Shown here one piece after another: positions 1 to 12,137 of a stretch of DNA of 64,000 nucleotides. The DNA lies in contig CM057837.1 of the NCBI GenBank assembly GCA_030068075.1, forward strand, positions 26,213,089 to 26,277,088, written 5' to 3'. The position numbers and the translations under genes were made by a program. Each line of letters starts with the position of its first letter. Within the stretch, counting starts at the first letter, position 1. Origin of the DNA: Paguma larvata (Eukaryota; Chordata; Mammalia; Carnivora; Viverridae). A model generated the notes under the pieces. The model was not told the DNA's origin. It worked only from the letters and a program-made list of their open reading frames with translations, and did not search any database.

Positions 1-880
1 TCTCATTCTGCATGCTCTTGAGGTCACTTATTCCTGCTGTTTACAACCTGTTACCCCAAGGCAGGCAATAGAATCCCACAGTGGAGCTCCATCTGGAAGG
101 GACCACATCAAAGTCTTCTCCACCCCACAGTGTTCGCCATGGCACCTGACACTGCTGGCCTCACAACAGGTGCCGACTGATGCATCTCGAAGCCACTTTT
201 TTGATCTTACGGTGGAACAGGAAGGCCCGCTTCCAGAAATCCACATTAAGTCTACCCAAGACCCCATGTAATCTCCTCTCCAACTCAGGCCTTTAACACT
301 GGTGAAAATGAACCCCAGTTTAGCTGCGCTTGTATTCCAAGGTGCAGAGATTGGCGCGGATATGGTATGGAAGAGGAGTATTCTCTCTGGTTCTGGACAA
401 GAAGCCCAGAATGGCCAGACTGGAAAGGACTTTGAAGGCTACCAAGGTGGACTGCCGTATTCCTAACCCCACTCCGGCGCCATCTACTTCCTGCTTGAAA
501 CTCTCTCGGAACAGCAATCCACTCTTACCAGGGCAGCTCAAGTCCCCCCTAGAAGGGTCTTGCCTCCTGCCACTCTGTCCTATGAGCTGGACCACAAACG
601 ACACAGATCACCTGATCGGGTCAGGCCTTGAGAAGTTTAACGAAGGATCATCTCCTCTGCTCCCTGCTCCCACCGCTTGTTTCTTCAAGACTGTGTTGTA
701 TTTCCGATGCCCTTTCTAAGGATGCTGAGTGCTGGTCTTTTCGGGTACAGCTCAAGGGTCAGGGCACCCCTCTGCCCCACCGTGTGCTGGCTCTGTTGCC
801 AGGCCCACCTAAGCACCTTACAAACATGGGCACAGCGAACACTCATAGCTCCCCTATGAGTCAGGGATTTCGCACGGTCA
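1..880. other. No gene or repeat recognised
   Basis: Mixed-composition intronic sequence. Short open frames on both strands show no family resemblance and no splice-flanked coding pattern. Confidence 0.5.
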
Positions 881-1000
881 ATTTCATGGGTGAGAAACAC
901 TCGGAGAAGAGAAGCGGCATGTCCAAGGTCACTCAGCTGGTAAGAGCAGGGAGTGGGGTGCAAACCCAGGTCTGTCTCGTTCAGTATCAATGCCTTATTT
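880..1000 (-). repeat. MIR fragment
   Basis: Antisense MIR core: a segment resembling 'AAGGTCACTCAGCTGGTAAG' followed by 'GGTGCAAACCCAGGTCTGTC'. Edges uncertain. Confidence 0.6.
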
Positions 1001-1234
1001 ACAGTCCTGTTCAGCTGTGCACCCTGTACAAAGCAGGCACGAGGAACGTTTTCAACCATTTCTGGCGAATGGACCACCACCACGGTGTCCAGAAGGAAAA
1101 CATCAGCCTACAATGGTGGACTCCTCAATTCCACTTCTAGGTCATGTGGGTTCAGGGAAACACTTTCCCAATGGGAGCTCTGACGAGAGCCCACAAAACA
1201 AGGCCCAACTGACCCAAACGAGTAGCTAGCGCAC

Positions 1235-1425
1235 AGCGGCGCCAGGCTCTGTACCAGGTGACTTCTAAACATGAACTTCCATAAGCCCCCCTCTCCCCAA
1301 CAACCCTGGGGTAGGCACGGTTTTTACGGAAGAGGAAACACATGCATATCAGGGAAGCAACTTGCCCTGAGTCTCACAGCTGATAAACGTTCGTCCATCT
1401 CGATGAACCCAGTTCTCAAACACAG
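1235..1425 (-). repeat. MIR SINE
   Basis: Antisense MIR: 'CCAGGCTCTGTACCAGGTGA' (transfer of the CCAGGCACTGT motif), 'AACCCTGGGGTAGGCA', 'GAAGAGGAAACAC' and 'CTCACAGCTGATAA' occur in consensus order. Confidence 0.65.
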
Positions 1426-2544
1426 GCTCCCCTGGACCAGTAAGAGACGCAACATCCCCCACCTCCCCGCCCCCTCGGCTTAGCTGGCCACCGAACCTCA
1501 ACACATGCAGGCCAGCATGGACGGTATGAGTCATTCATGAGTTCTGGACTATCCAAGGTCCTCAGGCTCAAGCAGTGGTGACTCAGCGCAGCCGCTGGTC
1601 CAAGACTCCAGATTTCTCTTTGTCAAGTGCACGGATCTGTATATGCTAAATGTCTGTTTACCAAAGCAACACAAAGAAGTCAATGACCGCAAACAAAATC
1701 TGTAGGAAACACATTGTTTCAGCAAGTCACTGGGGCAGCAAACAATAGAAGGGAATAGAAGGCAAAGACCAGGCAGAGATCTCTAAAGAGAAACTGCCCT
1801 GCGGTTCCCAAACCCACAGACCTTCTGCTTGTGCTGGCAGCTGGGGGCAGGGGGTTGAAGAGCCTCTAAGAGGCGAGGCCAGCGTCTGAGAGGCCATGGG
1901 CCTCCACGGCGCCTCTCTGAATGGCCAGGGCGTGGAGGATGTGGCCAGGGTGGGGCTTCCGGCCCACGCTCCATCCCTCACAGTGGTGTTAACTGAGTCA
2001 GTCAGCGCCTCCCCAGGGTCCACAGTCCTATCAGACAGCCTGAGCTTAGGAAAGGGCCTATCTGCTATTCAGCAACTTCTAGGCGGGTCCTGTTATTATT
2101 ATTAACAAAGATAAGATTACAACTAATAATAACCCTCATGACATTTAAATGCATTTTGTCCTGTCACTTCAGCCTTGCTCTCTGAAGTAGGGTAGAGTTC
2201 AGACTCCACATTTGTATTGCTCCAGAGGGCTAGCATGCCACTTTGCCCAAACACAGAAGAAATTTCCAGAACCTTCTTAAGAACAATGTGATTTTTTTTC
2301 TCTTTGAACTAGTGTGCTAGGCACGCTACAGTCTGAGCTGCTGGAAGGAAAATGCCGATGGTCTGACTTACAAAGCCACACTTAACTCTCGACGCCATAC
2401 CTCTCAGAAGAAACGTCTGAAAATCTCCTAGAGACCCCCATTCTGACTAATTCGTGCCTTCGCCAAATATTTGGAGGGCTGCTGCGAGCCAGGCTGGTGC
2501 CACAGAGGCAGCAGTGCGCCCATCCCGTCAGGAAGGCGGACAAG
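1426..2544. other. No gene recognised; possible degraded MIR near 2085-2240
   Basis: Contains a short TTA-rich stretch (2091-2104) and a weak antisense MIR-like segment. Nothing else is supported. Confidence 0.4.
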
Positions 2545-2860
2545 ACGCCAAGTAAACCCACAAGCACACAATGACAGATGTTGGTGAGTACCGGGGAGAG
2601 TAAGAAATGAACGGGGGCTCCGATTAAGAATCATGGGGCTGGCAGTGGTCCACCACGGAGCCCAGCTACCTAGGACAGCACGGGAGGCCTCCTGAAAAGG
2701 TGAGGTTTCTGCCAAATTCTGAAGGTCAGTGAGGAGCCCAAGGCAGCAAGGGCAGGGAGAGGATGGAAGGGGTTCCAGGCAGTGGGACCGGCACCCAGAA
2801 GTCACATCAAGGAACTAAAAGGAAGGGAAACAGGTGTGAGGTGTAGCTGGAAGAGCAGGA
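2545..2860 (-). repeat. L2 LINE fragment
   Basis: Matches the antisense L2 3' region in order: 'GACAGATGTTGGTGAGTACC', 'GGGAGGCCTCCTGAAAAGGTGA', then 'GGGCAGGGAGAGG...TTCCAGGCAGTGGGA'. Old and diverged. Confidence 0.55.
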
Positions 2861-3720
2861 GGGATGGGGCAAGCCTCCCCACCAAAGGTCAACATCCTAG
2901 GCCTGGGGCTGGCCAACCTCTTCCAAGAGGGTTCCCAGGAAGAGGCTAGGAGAGCAGAATCCGGGAGCCTGCACCAGTCTGGTTACCTCTATGGCATCCG
3001 TGGATACTGTGGGCCCTTGGACTCTCACTACGGGGCCAACCCACAGCTGCTGTGACCGTGAGGAATCCCCGGCCACACGGTAGGGGCTTCGAGATGCTCT
3101 CAGGAAATCCTTTCCTTGGGGATCAGGGCCTCCCGACACCCACCTGTGCCCATTCTTCCCGCTCACAGGAAGCAAGCCTCGACAATTGTCTATTGTTCTC
3201 AAGCAAGTATAACGCATTGTCGCAGAAGGGGCCACATGCCACAGCAAGCAAGGAGAAGGTGTCAGGTCTATAAACTTCCTGCGAAAAGTCCCTCTTTGTT
3301 CAGAAAAGATGCCAGCTTGTCTCTGTGTCTCCATTAGAGAACAAAAAGAAACTTGCCCGGAAGAGTGTAGAATGAGGTAACGTTATGACCAAGGCCCCAC
3401 TTCTACCCTGACCTGAGAAGAGGCCAGAACACCCTACCCCTCTGGAGGGTGGTCTCCTGGGGCCACAGAGCCTCAACCGCGAGAGGAGGGTGCCCCCTTT
3501 GTTACCCACTCCAAGTCAGCCCAGGGGTGAGGCCAGGCCTGTGGGGGTACCTGATGAACCCCACCTTCATGTCCAGGCCTGGAGACAGACCCAGGACAGC
3601 GTTCCACAGGGATCACAGAGACAGTGTGACCCATCCATTCCCCTCCTCTCCTCCCTGTCCTGAGATGCCGACATGATGACAATGACAGCTACTGCCACCC
3701 GACTTGTATGACAGCGGCTC
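2861..3720. other. No gene or repeat recognised
   Basis: Intronic sequence with only short frames of no recognisable family. Confidence 0.45.
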
Positions 3721-3905
3721 ACGCTTAGTCAGCATTTATTATGTGCCACGTGTTAATGATTTAAATCTCAACAACCCGATTATTATGCCCATCTTACAGA
3801 TGAAAAGACAGAGGCTAAGAGTAATTAAATAAATCACCTGAGGACTCGTCCTAATTAGCAGAAGAGCTAGAATTCAAGCCCAGGTCGCCTGGCCTTCTGA
3901 CCATG
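3721..3905 (-). repeat. MIR SINE
   Basis: Antisense MIR: 'AGCATTTATTATGTGCCACG', 'TTATTATGCCCATCTTACAG', 'GATGAAAAGACAGAGGCT' and 'GAATTCAAGCCCAGGTCGCC' occur in consensus order. Confidence 0.8.
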
Positions 3906-4895
3906 AAATCGCACCCTGTCTTGTGCAACGAAAGCAGCAATCGGGCTGGGGCCTGGCTCATTGATGGGGCTGGTCGTTGGGACCCCTGACACAGCAAGAC
4001 TGCCTAGAGGTAGAGGGAAGCCAGGTTGGCTTCCCCAAAAGAGAATTCACTTCTTTGCACAGAAAACTACTACATCCAAAAACTAGAAACGCACTGCGTT
4101 GGACTTTGTTTTTAAATAATCTAATTCTTTCTACCTAATTAACACAAAGGTTGTGTGAGTGTTGACTTTGCTAATGTCATTTTTCCATCTGCTGCCTCAC
4201 GAGTAGGTGGGAGGAAAACAACAAATACGGAGAACTTCTCCATCTGGGAACGCACACGGGGGTGTGGACGAGGCCAGTGAGCAGAACGGGGGAGGAGTTG
4301 GCACCTCTCTATCTTGTTCTCTGCCCCCCAGGGACACACCCTGCAGGTCCTGGAACCCAGCAGGCTCCGGAGAGGACACTCATTTGGGAGTCAGCACAAA
4401 CGAGGACATCCTGTCCCCCTCTTCTTCACGTCCATAAAAATTCAGTCGGCTTTTATCCGTCTCCTCAAGGGACCCCGTTTCCTATGAGGCCGCAACCACG
4501 ATTTTGGACTTGGCAGGGGGCACCTGTTTTCCGATGCTCAAGCAGCCTCCCTAGTCCCGCGCCACTGTTCAGCGGCTGAGCCAGGGCAACGCTCCCAATC
4601 AAAACCAGAGCTCTGAGAACACTCCCAGAGGCCATCTGGTCTGACCTCTTCATTTCATGGAGGCTAAAACTCAGGCCCCTACAAGTAGTTGGTGGACCTA
4701 CTTGCTTGTAGCACCCAAGTCAAACACAGTTTTTTTCTTACCATAAAAGCATCTTCTATGAGTGGTGGGATGAACTTGAAGGGTTCTGCCACACAGCAGC
4801 TGAAAGACCACGAGCAGCTTCTCCTGGGAAGGGGCGGGCCCAAGCCATCCCCCCTTACCCTCACCTCCACTTCCGCCCACCCTGATTCGTCAGTT
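3906..4895. other. No gene recognised; weak MIR-like trace near 4655-4730
   Basis: Nothing supported beyond the faint antisense MIR resemblance ('GAGGCTAAAACTCAGGCCCC'). Confidence 0.4.
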
Positions 4896-4908
4896 AGAAG
4901 TGCCAATC

Positions 4909-5113
4909 TGGGGTGCCTGGGAGGCTCAGTCGGTTAAGCAACTGGCTTCGGTTCAGGTCATGATCACACAGTTCATGAATTGGAGCCCCGCATGAGGCTC
5001 TGTGCTGACGGCTCAGAGCCTGGAGCCTGCTTCAGATTCTGTGTCTCCTCCCCAGCTCACACTCTGTCTCTCAAAATAATAAACATTTAAAATATTAAAA
5101 AAAAAAAAAAGAA
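4909..5113 (+). mobile_element. SINEC (felid Can-SINE), full length
   Basis: Has the tRNA-derived head, CT-rich zone and a long A tail. A 13-bp TSD, AGAAGTGCCAATC, occurs at 4896-4908 and 5114-5126. The perfect TSD suggests a fairly recent insertion. The B box is altered (ATTGGAGCCCC). Confidence 0.95.
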
Positions 5114-5126
5114 AGAAGTGCCAATC

Positions 5127-5815
5127 ATGTGCCTGCTTAGACAAGGACAGACACCTGACCCAAGAGATTTCTGTAGCCTGGACAGGACAGATGGCATCTC
5201 AGTCCCGGAGACCCCGTGAGCTCGCGGAGCTCAGCTAGGGAGACATGAAGGCACAGGACCTCACGCCTGAGAACACGGTTGCCATGTTGGGTCAGGTGCT
5301 AAGTCAGGAGACAGCCCCTGAAGTACAGAGAAATAACCAGTCTGTACTCCCGATTTTCTGGCCCATTTTGAGTCCTCACGGAGCTCGTCTTCAGATACCT
5401 GTTGTATGGGTACAATAAATCCTGCCTTACTGGTTTGGGCCCTGATGGGGATTCCCTCCCTGAGACCAGACCATTCCATCTTGGTGCATAGAAGCCCGTG
5501 GGTAGGTTCAACATGGTGAGCAGAGCCTTCAAAGGCAGGTGGAAAAGAGCCCACGTGATCCCTGCAGGTCAGAGTCATACCCGAAGCACCGCCCCTCTGA
5601 AGGAATCTCCAAGAGGATCTGGAACGCTCCGCTGTACCCAGACCCAGACTAGAGGGGGGATGGGAGCTTGCAAAATGCTGAAGTGAGAGCAGTATGGCAC
5701 AGAAAGAAAGAAAAAGGCTGTCTCCTGGTTTCCGGGGTGTGGGTTCAACCCTTTGCAGCCAGTAAGGCTACTTAGGGCCACACAGTCAGCTTTCTAAACC
5801 CCTAGTTGCTCCAAC
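5127..5815. other. No gene or repeat recognised
   Basis: Mixed-composition intronic sequence without a supported feature. Confidence 0.4.
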
Positions 5816-6055
5816 ATGAACTTTCTATGGCTCCCTAGTGCTAAGGCCCTACTTCTTCAGTGAGGCGTCCAGACCCTGGCTTGAGTCTCCAGCCAACTGA
5901 ACTCCTTCTTCCCCACCTTCTTTCCTGTTACTCCACCAGCAGCCTAAACGTCCCTGAGTGGCTTTGGTGTTGCACACCACGGGCGTTTCACAAACGCCAC
6001 CCTTAGGTGACCTGGTCTAAGACTTTGCCTCTCAACTTACCACCGTCCTCAATCC
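5816..6055 (+). repeat. L2 LINE fragment
   Basis: Sense L2 3' end: 'CTATGGCTCCCTAGTGCTAA', 'AACTCCTTCTTCCCCACCTT' and 'TTGCACACCACGGGCGTTTC' are diverged forms of consecutive L2 consensus phrases. Confidence 0.5.
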
Positions 6056-6488
6056 CTAAGTCAGAGAGAGAATAGCTCAGCCTCCAGCCCCATGCCAGCC
6101 TGTGGGGAGGGTTGTCCGGCCCCAACTTTGAACCCCTTGTCTGGCCAAGATAAGAAGGGCTGTGGCCAGCTTACCCAGCAATTATGATCCCTGCTCCCAG
6201 ACTGGTAAACTGGCGGGAGGGACCGTCTAAACCAGAACTAGGTGATAAAACATCTTCCCACCTCGACCCCAACTCCCCCGCCAAAACCGGCCAAATCCAG
6301 GCCTCGTGGGAAAGCAGCAAACAAAAACCCCGCTGGTTTCTCAACCAGCTGCCCAGCAAGAAACAGCAGCCAGACCTCCTTGGCTCCATCTAGACCCACC
6401 CTCCTTGCTTCCTATCCCAGCCACAGGATTAGACAGTGCACTCTCTTGGCTGGCCCTACAGATTTATTATTTAAACTTCTTTACCTTT
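6056..6488. other. No gene or repeat recognised
   Basis: Nothing supported. Confidence 0.4.
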
Positions 6489-6505
6489 AAAAACATACAA
6501 GTTAC

Positions 6506-6730
6506 GGGGGTGCCTGGGTGGCTCAGTCGGTTAAACTTCCAACTTTGGCTCAGGTCATGATCTCACGGTTCATGGGTTCAAGTCCCATGTCGGGCTCTAT
6601 GCTGACAGTTCAGGGCCTGGAGCCTGCTTCGGATTCTGTGTCTTGCTCTCTCTCTGCCCTTCCCCCACTTGTGTGCATGCTCTCTCTCTCTCTCAAAAAT
6701 AAATAAACATTAAAAATAAGAATAAAAAAT
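6506..6730 (+). mobile_element. SINEC (felid Can-SINE), full length
   Basis: Complete head, B box (GTTCAAGTCCC), CT-rich zone and A-rich tail. TSD of 16 bp, AAAAACATACAAGTTA, at 6489-6504 and 6731-6746. Confidence 0.95.
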
Positions 6731-6746
6731 AAAAACATACAAGTTA

Positions 6747-7249
6747 TGGAAAGGAGGGAGAGCTCACTGGATGGCACTTCCCATTCGGGAAGGGTTCTTC
6801 CTGGTAAAAACAACCCGCATTGTCTCTAAGAGCAGGTTAAGTACTTAGAATGCTCAGGCCCACAAGCAGCCTCAAACAAACTTCCCCAAGACAATGGGCA
6901 CAACTGTTTCACCTCAGGACATCCTCCTCGGAGAAGCCAGGGTTGTCCTCTGTCTCCAGGTGGTTCCAGGATCAGATGGGGGGGCGGGCCTAGGGAGGCA
7001 ACCGAGGTGTCTCAGTCCGAGGGGCCAAGACCACTTAGACCTGGCCGGAGCAGCCTCCCAGGCCTCCCTGAATTAAGTGCAGCTCAAAGGGACCGGCCAG
7101 CGGTTCTAGGTTAGGACAAGGCAAAGCCCAGGCGTTTCCCAGAGGATCCGGAATGCCTGGAAATCCATACCTGCCTTTCTAGGGGAATGATTCTTTACTT
7201 CTGTCACAGTGGAACCCAGGCCCTCTGATGGGGATTGAACCCAACAGCC
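6747..7249. other. No gene or repeat recognised
   Basis: Nothing supported. Confidence 0.4.
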
Positions 7250-7616
7250 TTAGTCAGCTCAGGCTGTCATAAAAAGTCCCATAGACTGGAGGGCTTAAAC
7301 AGCCGGAATTTATTTCTCATAGTTCTGGAGGCTGGCAAGTCCCACAGCCAGGGGCCGGCCAGTGTAGTTCCCTGGCGAGGGTCTCTCCCTGGCTTGCAAA
7401 CGACTGTCTTCTCACTATGTCCTCACATGGTGGAAAGAGAACATTCTGGTCTCACTTCTTCTTCTTGTAAGGACACTAATGTCATCACGGGGTTCTACAT
7501 TCACAAACTTATTTAAATCTAATCCCCTCTAAAGGCTCACTTCCTAATACCATCCCACTGGAGGTGAGGGCTTCAACATATGGAGTTTGAGGGACACAAA
7601 CATTCAGTCCATAACA
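7250..7616 (-). mobile_element. MaLR solo LTR (MLT1/MST group)
   Basis: Antisense LTR: starts 'TTAGTCAGCTCAGGCTGTCA', contains 'GGAATTTATTTCTCATAGTT', 'TGTCCTCACATGGTGGAAAG' and 'TGTAAGGACACTAATGTCAT', and ends 'CATTCAGTCCATAACA', the complement of the LTR 5' end. No internal retroviral sequence adjoins it, so it is a solo LTR. Confidence 0.9.
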
Positions 7617-7621
7617 CCAGC

Positions 7622-7810
7622 TTTGGGTCAAAACCCCTGCTCTGCTGCTCACCCGCCTGGGAGCCTCGGCAACGGCTCGATCTATCCCGCGCCTCAATTT
7701 CCTCGCCCGTAAACAAGGCTGGGAACTTCCATCTGGCACACACAGAAGTTCACGGGATGAAGGAAGAAACCGAGGAACGGAAATCAGGGAGGACAGAGCC
7801 TGGCACAGGA
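7622..7810 (+). repeat. MIR SINE
   Basis: Sense MIR: 'CTGCTCTGCTGCTCACC', 'CCTCAATTTCCTCGCCCGTA' and 'AGAGCCTGGCACAGGAGG' in consensus order. Confidence 0.65.
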
Positions 7811-8071
7811 GGAGGGCTCCAAAACTTACGGCCGGAGAGGAGCACTCTGGGACCAAACACACATCCCTGATTCCCGAGGGGGAGTCCTGGGGTCCCGGCA
7901 GGTGAAGGCTGCTGCTTGCCCTAAGAGGCAGCTGTGAGACGCCAGGAGCCCCGCACGGAGCAGCGCAAAAGGAGGGAAGGTGTCTCAGAGTCTGCTTCCC
8001 CAGCTAGACAGGTCTGCGTCCTGGGATCCTGTCCGGGTTACCGCTGGTGGTCAGCGAGTTCCCACCCATCA

Positions 8072-8220
8072 TCTCAACAGAACCTCAATATTCTCCGCAT
8101 TTTGCAGAGGAAACTGGGCACGGAGTGGTTAAGGAAATGGTGCAAGAGCAGACACCTATTAAGTGGTGGGTGGAAATTCGAACCCAGGTCATCTGACTTC
8201 CAGGAGGACTAGTGCTTCCC
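8072..8220 (-). repeat. MIR SINE
   Basis: Antisense MIR: 'CATTTTGCAGAGGAAACTGG', 'GGAGTGGTTAAGGAAATGG' and 'ATTCGAACCCAGGTCATCTG'. Confidence 0.8.
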
Positions 8221-8982
8221 GCTCTTGGCCGCTGCGCGACCATCTGCTGAACGTACATGGCTCCTCTGCTTTATCTCTTTTCCTTTCGTCCCGTTCTCTT
8301 TCCCTTTGTAGCCCCAGCTATGAAATGATCACCGCTCCTCGGCTTCCAGACAAGCTTCCTGGTGGGCCTCACGCGGTGCGGTGCTGGACCTGGCTCCCAC
8401 GGGCCCATGCCAATCGTGAGCATCTTTTCCCATCTCCCTGCTGAGTGAAGTCAGGTTGGGAGCTTGGACTAGGCCACGGAGGGAATAGTTACCGTGGAAA
8501 TGGGCGAATGCCACCAATCAGGACATTTTTCCTTCCAGAAAGCTGTTGTTCAATGTCTGACACACCGATGGCCTCACAGCTACGACACGTGTGGTCAAGC
8601 TCTGGCCTCTGACTCAAGAGGCCAGACTCAAACCTAAAGTCACCCTGTCGGTCTGCTCGGGTTTTGAATTCCAAAGCCCAACTGGGAAAACCAAAGATCA
8701 AAGAGGCACACCGCACATGCTCAGGGTACCCTGGCTGTGAGGAGGAGACAGCGGGCACTTCTGGAGGTAACTGTCGTTTTGGTCCACCCAGGGCCCCGCT
8801 CTCAGCTGAAACACTGTCCTGCCCCCACTTACAGTGCGACGTGACTCATAGAACCCCACGCCATGTGTGCAGCGATCAATTCCGGGTATGGACACAAACC
8901 CCGAGCAAGGCTGATCGGCATGCTTTAATCAAGTTTGATATACGGGTGCTGGGAGAGGGGGTCCTTCTTTAGGGGGTAGGGG
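8221..8982. other. No gene or repeat recognised
   Basis: Nothing supported. Confidence 0.4.
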
Positions 8983-8998
8983 TGGAGTGGCAAATCTT

Positions 8999-9225
8999 TT
9001 TTTTTTTTTTTTAATTTTTAACGTTTTTATTTTATTTTTGAGAGACATAGAGACAGAGCATGAGCAAGGGAAGGGCAGAGAGAGAGGGAGACACAGAATC
9101 TGAAGCAGGCTCCAGGCTCTGAGCCATCAGCACAGAGCCCGACGTGGGGCTCGAACTCACAGACCATGAGATCATGACCTGAGCTGAAGTTGGCCGCTCA
9201 ACCGACTGAGCCACCCAGGCGCCCA
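8999..9225 (-). mobile_element. SINEC (felid Can-SINE), full length
   Basis: Begins with the complementary T-rich tail and ends in CCACCCAGGCGCCC. A 16-bp TSD, TGGAGTGGCAAATCTT, flanks it at 8983-8998 and 9226-9241. Confidence 0.95.
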
Positions 9226-9241
9226 TGGAGTGGCAAATCTT

Positions 9242-9966
9242 AAGGAACATACAGCGGTCGGCTATCTTTCCCATGATGGCGAAAGAGATGAGCTATCTCA
9301 GCAAAGAGAGAGGCCAACTCTCAGAGAGAAGCAGAGCCGATACAGAGCTTCGGAAATGGGGATATAGGAAACAGAGAGGAACAATCACCCGATGATAGAA
9401 CTTGAGCCCCATCTGGGACTAAACTTCCAGACACACGTGCCAGTAAGTTCCCTGGGGTGGGTTAGTTGGTTGTTGGTTGGTTGGTTTCGCCTAAGCTAGT
9501 TGGAGTTGGGCTCCTGTCACTTGTAATGGAAAGAGACGTACCTAACCTCAGGCATCCTCCTGAAACTTAGAAGATCCAAGCTGCATGATGACACAAAAAC
9601 AAGTTGAAAGTGTCAATGGAGAGCACTTGAGGTGGCATGCAAGCAGCTCAGTTTGATTTTTAAAAAAAGAAGAAGAAGAAGAAGAAGAAGAAGACGAAAC
9701 AGAGCTGCCTGGGGCACTCACATTTGAGAAAAGCAATGCTCTGAGTCTCTCTCCGATGAGCTGCCTGCCATATCTCTCAGAATGTGTGTTATGAAAAAAG
9801 AAAAGACTCATAATTAGTCATCAATGAGGTTTTCATACCTGGGGGAAGAACGGGTAGAGAAAGGAATGAGAAGCGACGATTGGCGAAGAAAAGCTAAGAG
9901 CGTGATGGAGAAGGCAACTTCCTCTTCAGCCAAGGGCTCAGACTTCTAGGCTGGAAAAGTTTAAGC
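9242..9966. other. No gene recognised; contains a GAA repeat
   Basis: Apart from the (GAA)n at 9661-9694 and a GGTTGGTT-like run near 9463-9486, nothing is supported. Confidence 0.4.
9661..9694. repeat. (AGA)n microsatellite
   Basis: About nine uninterrupted GAA/AGA units following an A run. Confidence 0.9.
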
Positions 9967-9980
9967 ATCACCCATTCCTG

Positions 9981-10230
9981 GGGTGCGTGGGTGGCTCGGT
10001 TGGTTCAGGGTCCAACTTCAGCTCAGGTCATGATCTTGTGATTCGCGAGTCTGACCCCTGCATTAGGCTCTGTGCTGACAGCTCAGAGCCTGGAGCCTGC
10101 TTCAGATTCTGTGTCTCCCTCTCTCTCTGCCCCTCCCCTGCTCTTGCTCTGCCTCACTCTTTCTCTGTCTGTCTCTTTCTCTCTCTCTCTCTCTCTCAAA
10201 AATAAACATTTTTTTAATTAAAAAAAAAGA
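9981..10230 (+). mobile_element. SINEC (felid Can-SINE), full length
   Basis: Complete with long CT tract. TSD of 14 bp, ATCACCCATTCCTG, at 9967-9980 and 10231-10244. Confidence 0.95.
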
Positions 10231-10244
10231 ATCACCCATTCCTG

Positions 10245-11296
10245 TTTCCCAAACTGATGGATCTGTAGGGCAGTATTCTAGAAAATGCCAAGAGATGGTC
10301 CACAAAAATAAAACAACAAAAAGGTGCGCTTCCATGCTGAAATAAGTTTGGAAAACCTTATTTATACAGTGAAAAAGAACATTTTATTTGTCTGCAGGAC
10401 TTCTCAGTGCCTTTGATAGAAGAATGTGCATTGGGAATACCGCCCCAAATACTTCACCATAGAACACTTATTCTCAGATATGCAAGTAGTGTTCCATGGA
10501 ATATTTATAAAATGCAGATCTAATCAAAATTCTGTATTTATAGGTAAAGCAATGCTCAGAAAAATGCACTTACTTGCTAAAGGTCCTACGAAGCAAGCAA
10601 ATTGGTTGTAGGGTTTGAATAAGAACCTGGTTCCTTGACTCCCTGTCCAATGTTCCTTGAAGCTCCATCTTGTTATAATGACTCCAAAAGAATTTAAGTC
10701 GGGTGTCTTTCGGTCATTTCCCGAAATCAAGGCAAAGTAATATTAAAAGACAAGGTTAAGACACTTGTATAGAATCTTCAGATGGTACAGAACCCGATTT
10801 GGCTCTGACTTCAGAAATCCACACTTCAGTTGCCATCAGGAATGCCGCTCATGCTTCTCATTTCCAACATACAGCTTCAGCCCTACTTCCTGGTGGGCCT
10901 GATCACCGGCCAAGTGTCTCCCCATGTAAGGCAGAGTACCAGTCACACGCATACGTTTGACAACCCAGACTTGGCATAGTACAAATGTCAGAGTGGGTTA
11001 CGGAATTAAAGTGAACTTCTGAGAATAAAACGGAAATATGTGAAAGGTAGACTCATAACAGAATTCATACCAACATATTATTGGGTCCGTTTTAACGTCA
11101 TTGCCTAAAATGATGGTATGTCTAATTTTTGAAGCAGATGGCAAAAAGAAAAAGATTTTAAAAGATGCATAATCGGAATCATAAAGATTCTGAATCAGGT
11201 ACTAATTAGCTTTTTTAAAAACTGATCTCAAGAGAATGTTATTATCACATTGTATGTCTAAGAGAAGCAGCCCATGCCCCTTCTGGGTCCAGGTTC
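10245..11296. other. No gene recognised; weak MIR near 10540-10660
   Basis: A diverged antisense MIR-like stretch ('GGTTTGAATAAGAACCTGG') is possible at 10540-10660. The rest is AT-rich with no recognised family. Confidence 0.4.
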
Positions 11297-11501
11297 TAGA
11301 ACTATGCTGCCTAGTATCATAGCCACTAACCACTGTATGAATTCAAATCTTAATTAAAATTTAACTAAATGAAAAATCCAGTTCCTCCATAGGACTAGTT
11401 ACATTTCGAGTGTTCAACAGGCACATATGACGAGCAGCATATATAGTGTTGGACAGATGATGGAGGACATTTCCATCATTGGGAAAGGTTCTACTGGACA
11501 G
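11297..11501 (-). mobile_element. MER3-type palindromic hAT-Charlie element
   Basis: Runs from 'TCTAGAACTATGCTGCC' to 'AAGGTTCTACTGGACAG', with the halves imperfectly inverted around a TTAATTAAAATTTAA centre. It matches the non-autonomous element that carries 'TGAGCACTTGAAATGTGGCT'. The family name MER3 is from memory. Confidence 0.6.
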
Positions 11502-12137
11502 GGGTCTCCGAACGCTCTGACTCACCTCCCTGGTCACAGCTGATTGGCCAGGCCAGACCACCTGACCCAAGGGCAGCCAATGGACAGCCAGAGTCTCCAC
11601 GGCATTACCTAAACTGAAGGCTTTGCCCACTGGAAAGGCAGTGACTAATTCACCAACCAGTGTCTCTCTTTGGGGAGGATGAGCTCAACAGAGTCAGTGG
11701 TTAGTAGGAACCTGGGACACACAAGAGCAGAAATTATGAGACAGAAAAGGAAGTCACCAGAGGACAGAGTCATGTGAAAAGAGGGAGCACGGAGAGCATT
11801 CCTGGCCCCTCAGCTGGGAGAGAACTCGGGCATGTTCTGTTCTGCTTCTCAAGAGTTCCCAGAGGGATGGAGAGTGAGCTGCCCAGAATGGTAAGTTGCT
11901 TGATAGCGTGCCCTTAATTGGCTTGCTTCCTCCCTTTTCCTCACTTCTCCACTGGGACCACCCCCCATGTCAACCACTTACATTCAAATCACTGCCTCAG
12001 AGTCTACCTCTGGGGGAACCCAAACTAAAAAGGGGAAAGGAAACGGAGTGAGTCTTTGTTCCTTGCAACACGTACACTATGTTCCTTGGGAAGATCGGCT
12101 CTGATCAGTTCGGGAGCCTCGAACACAATAAAAGGTA
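11502..12137. other. No gene or repeat recognised
   Basis: Nothing supported. Confidence 0.4.
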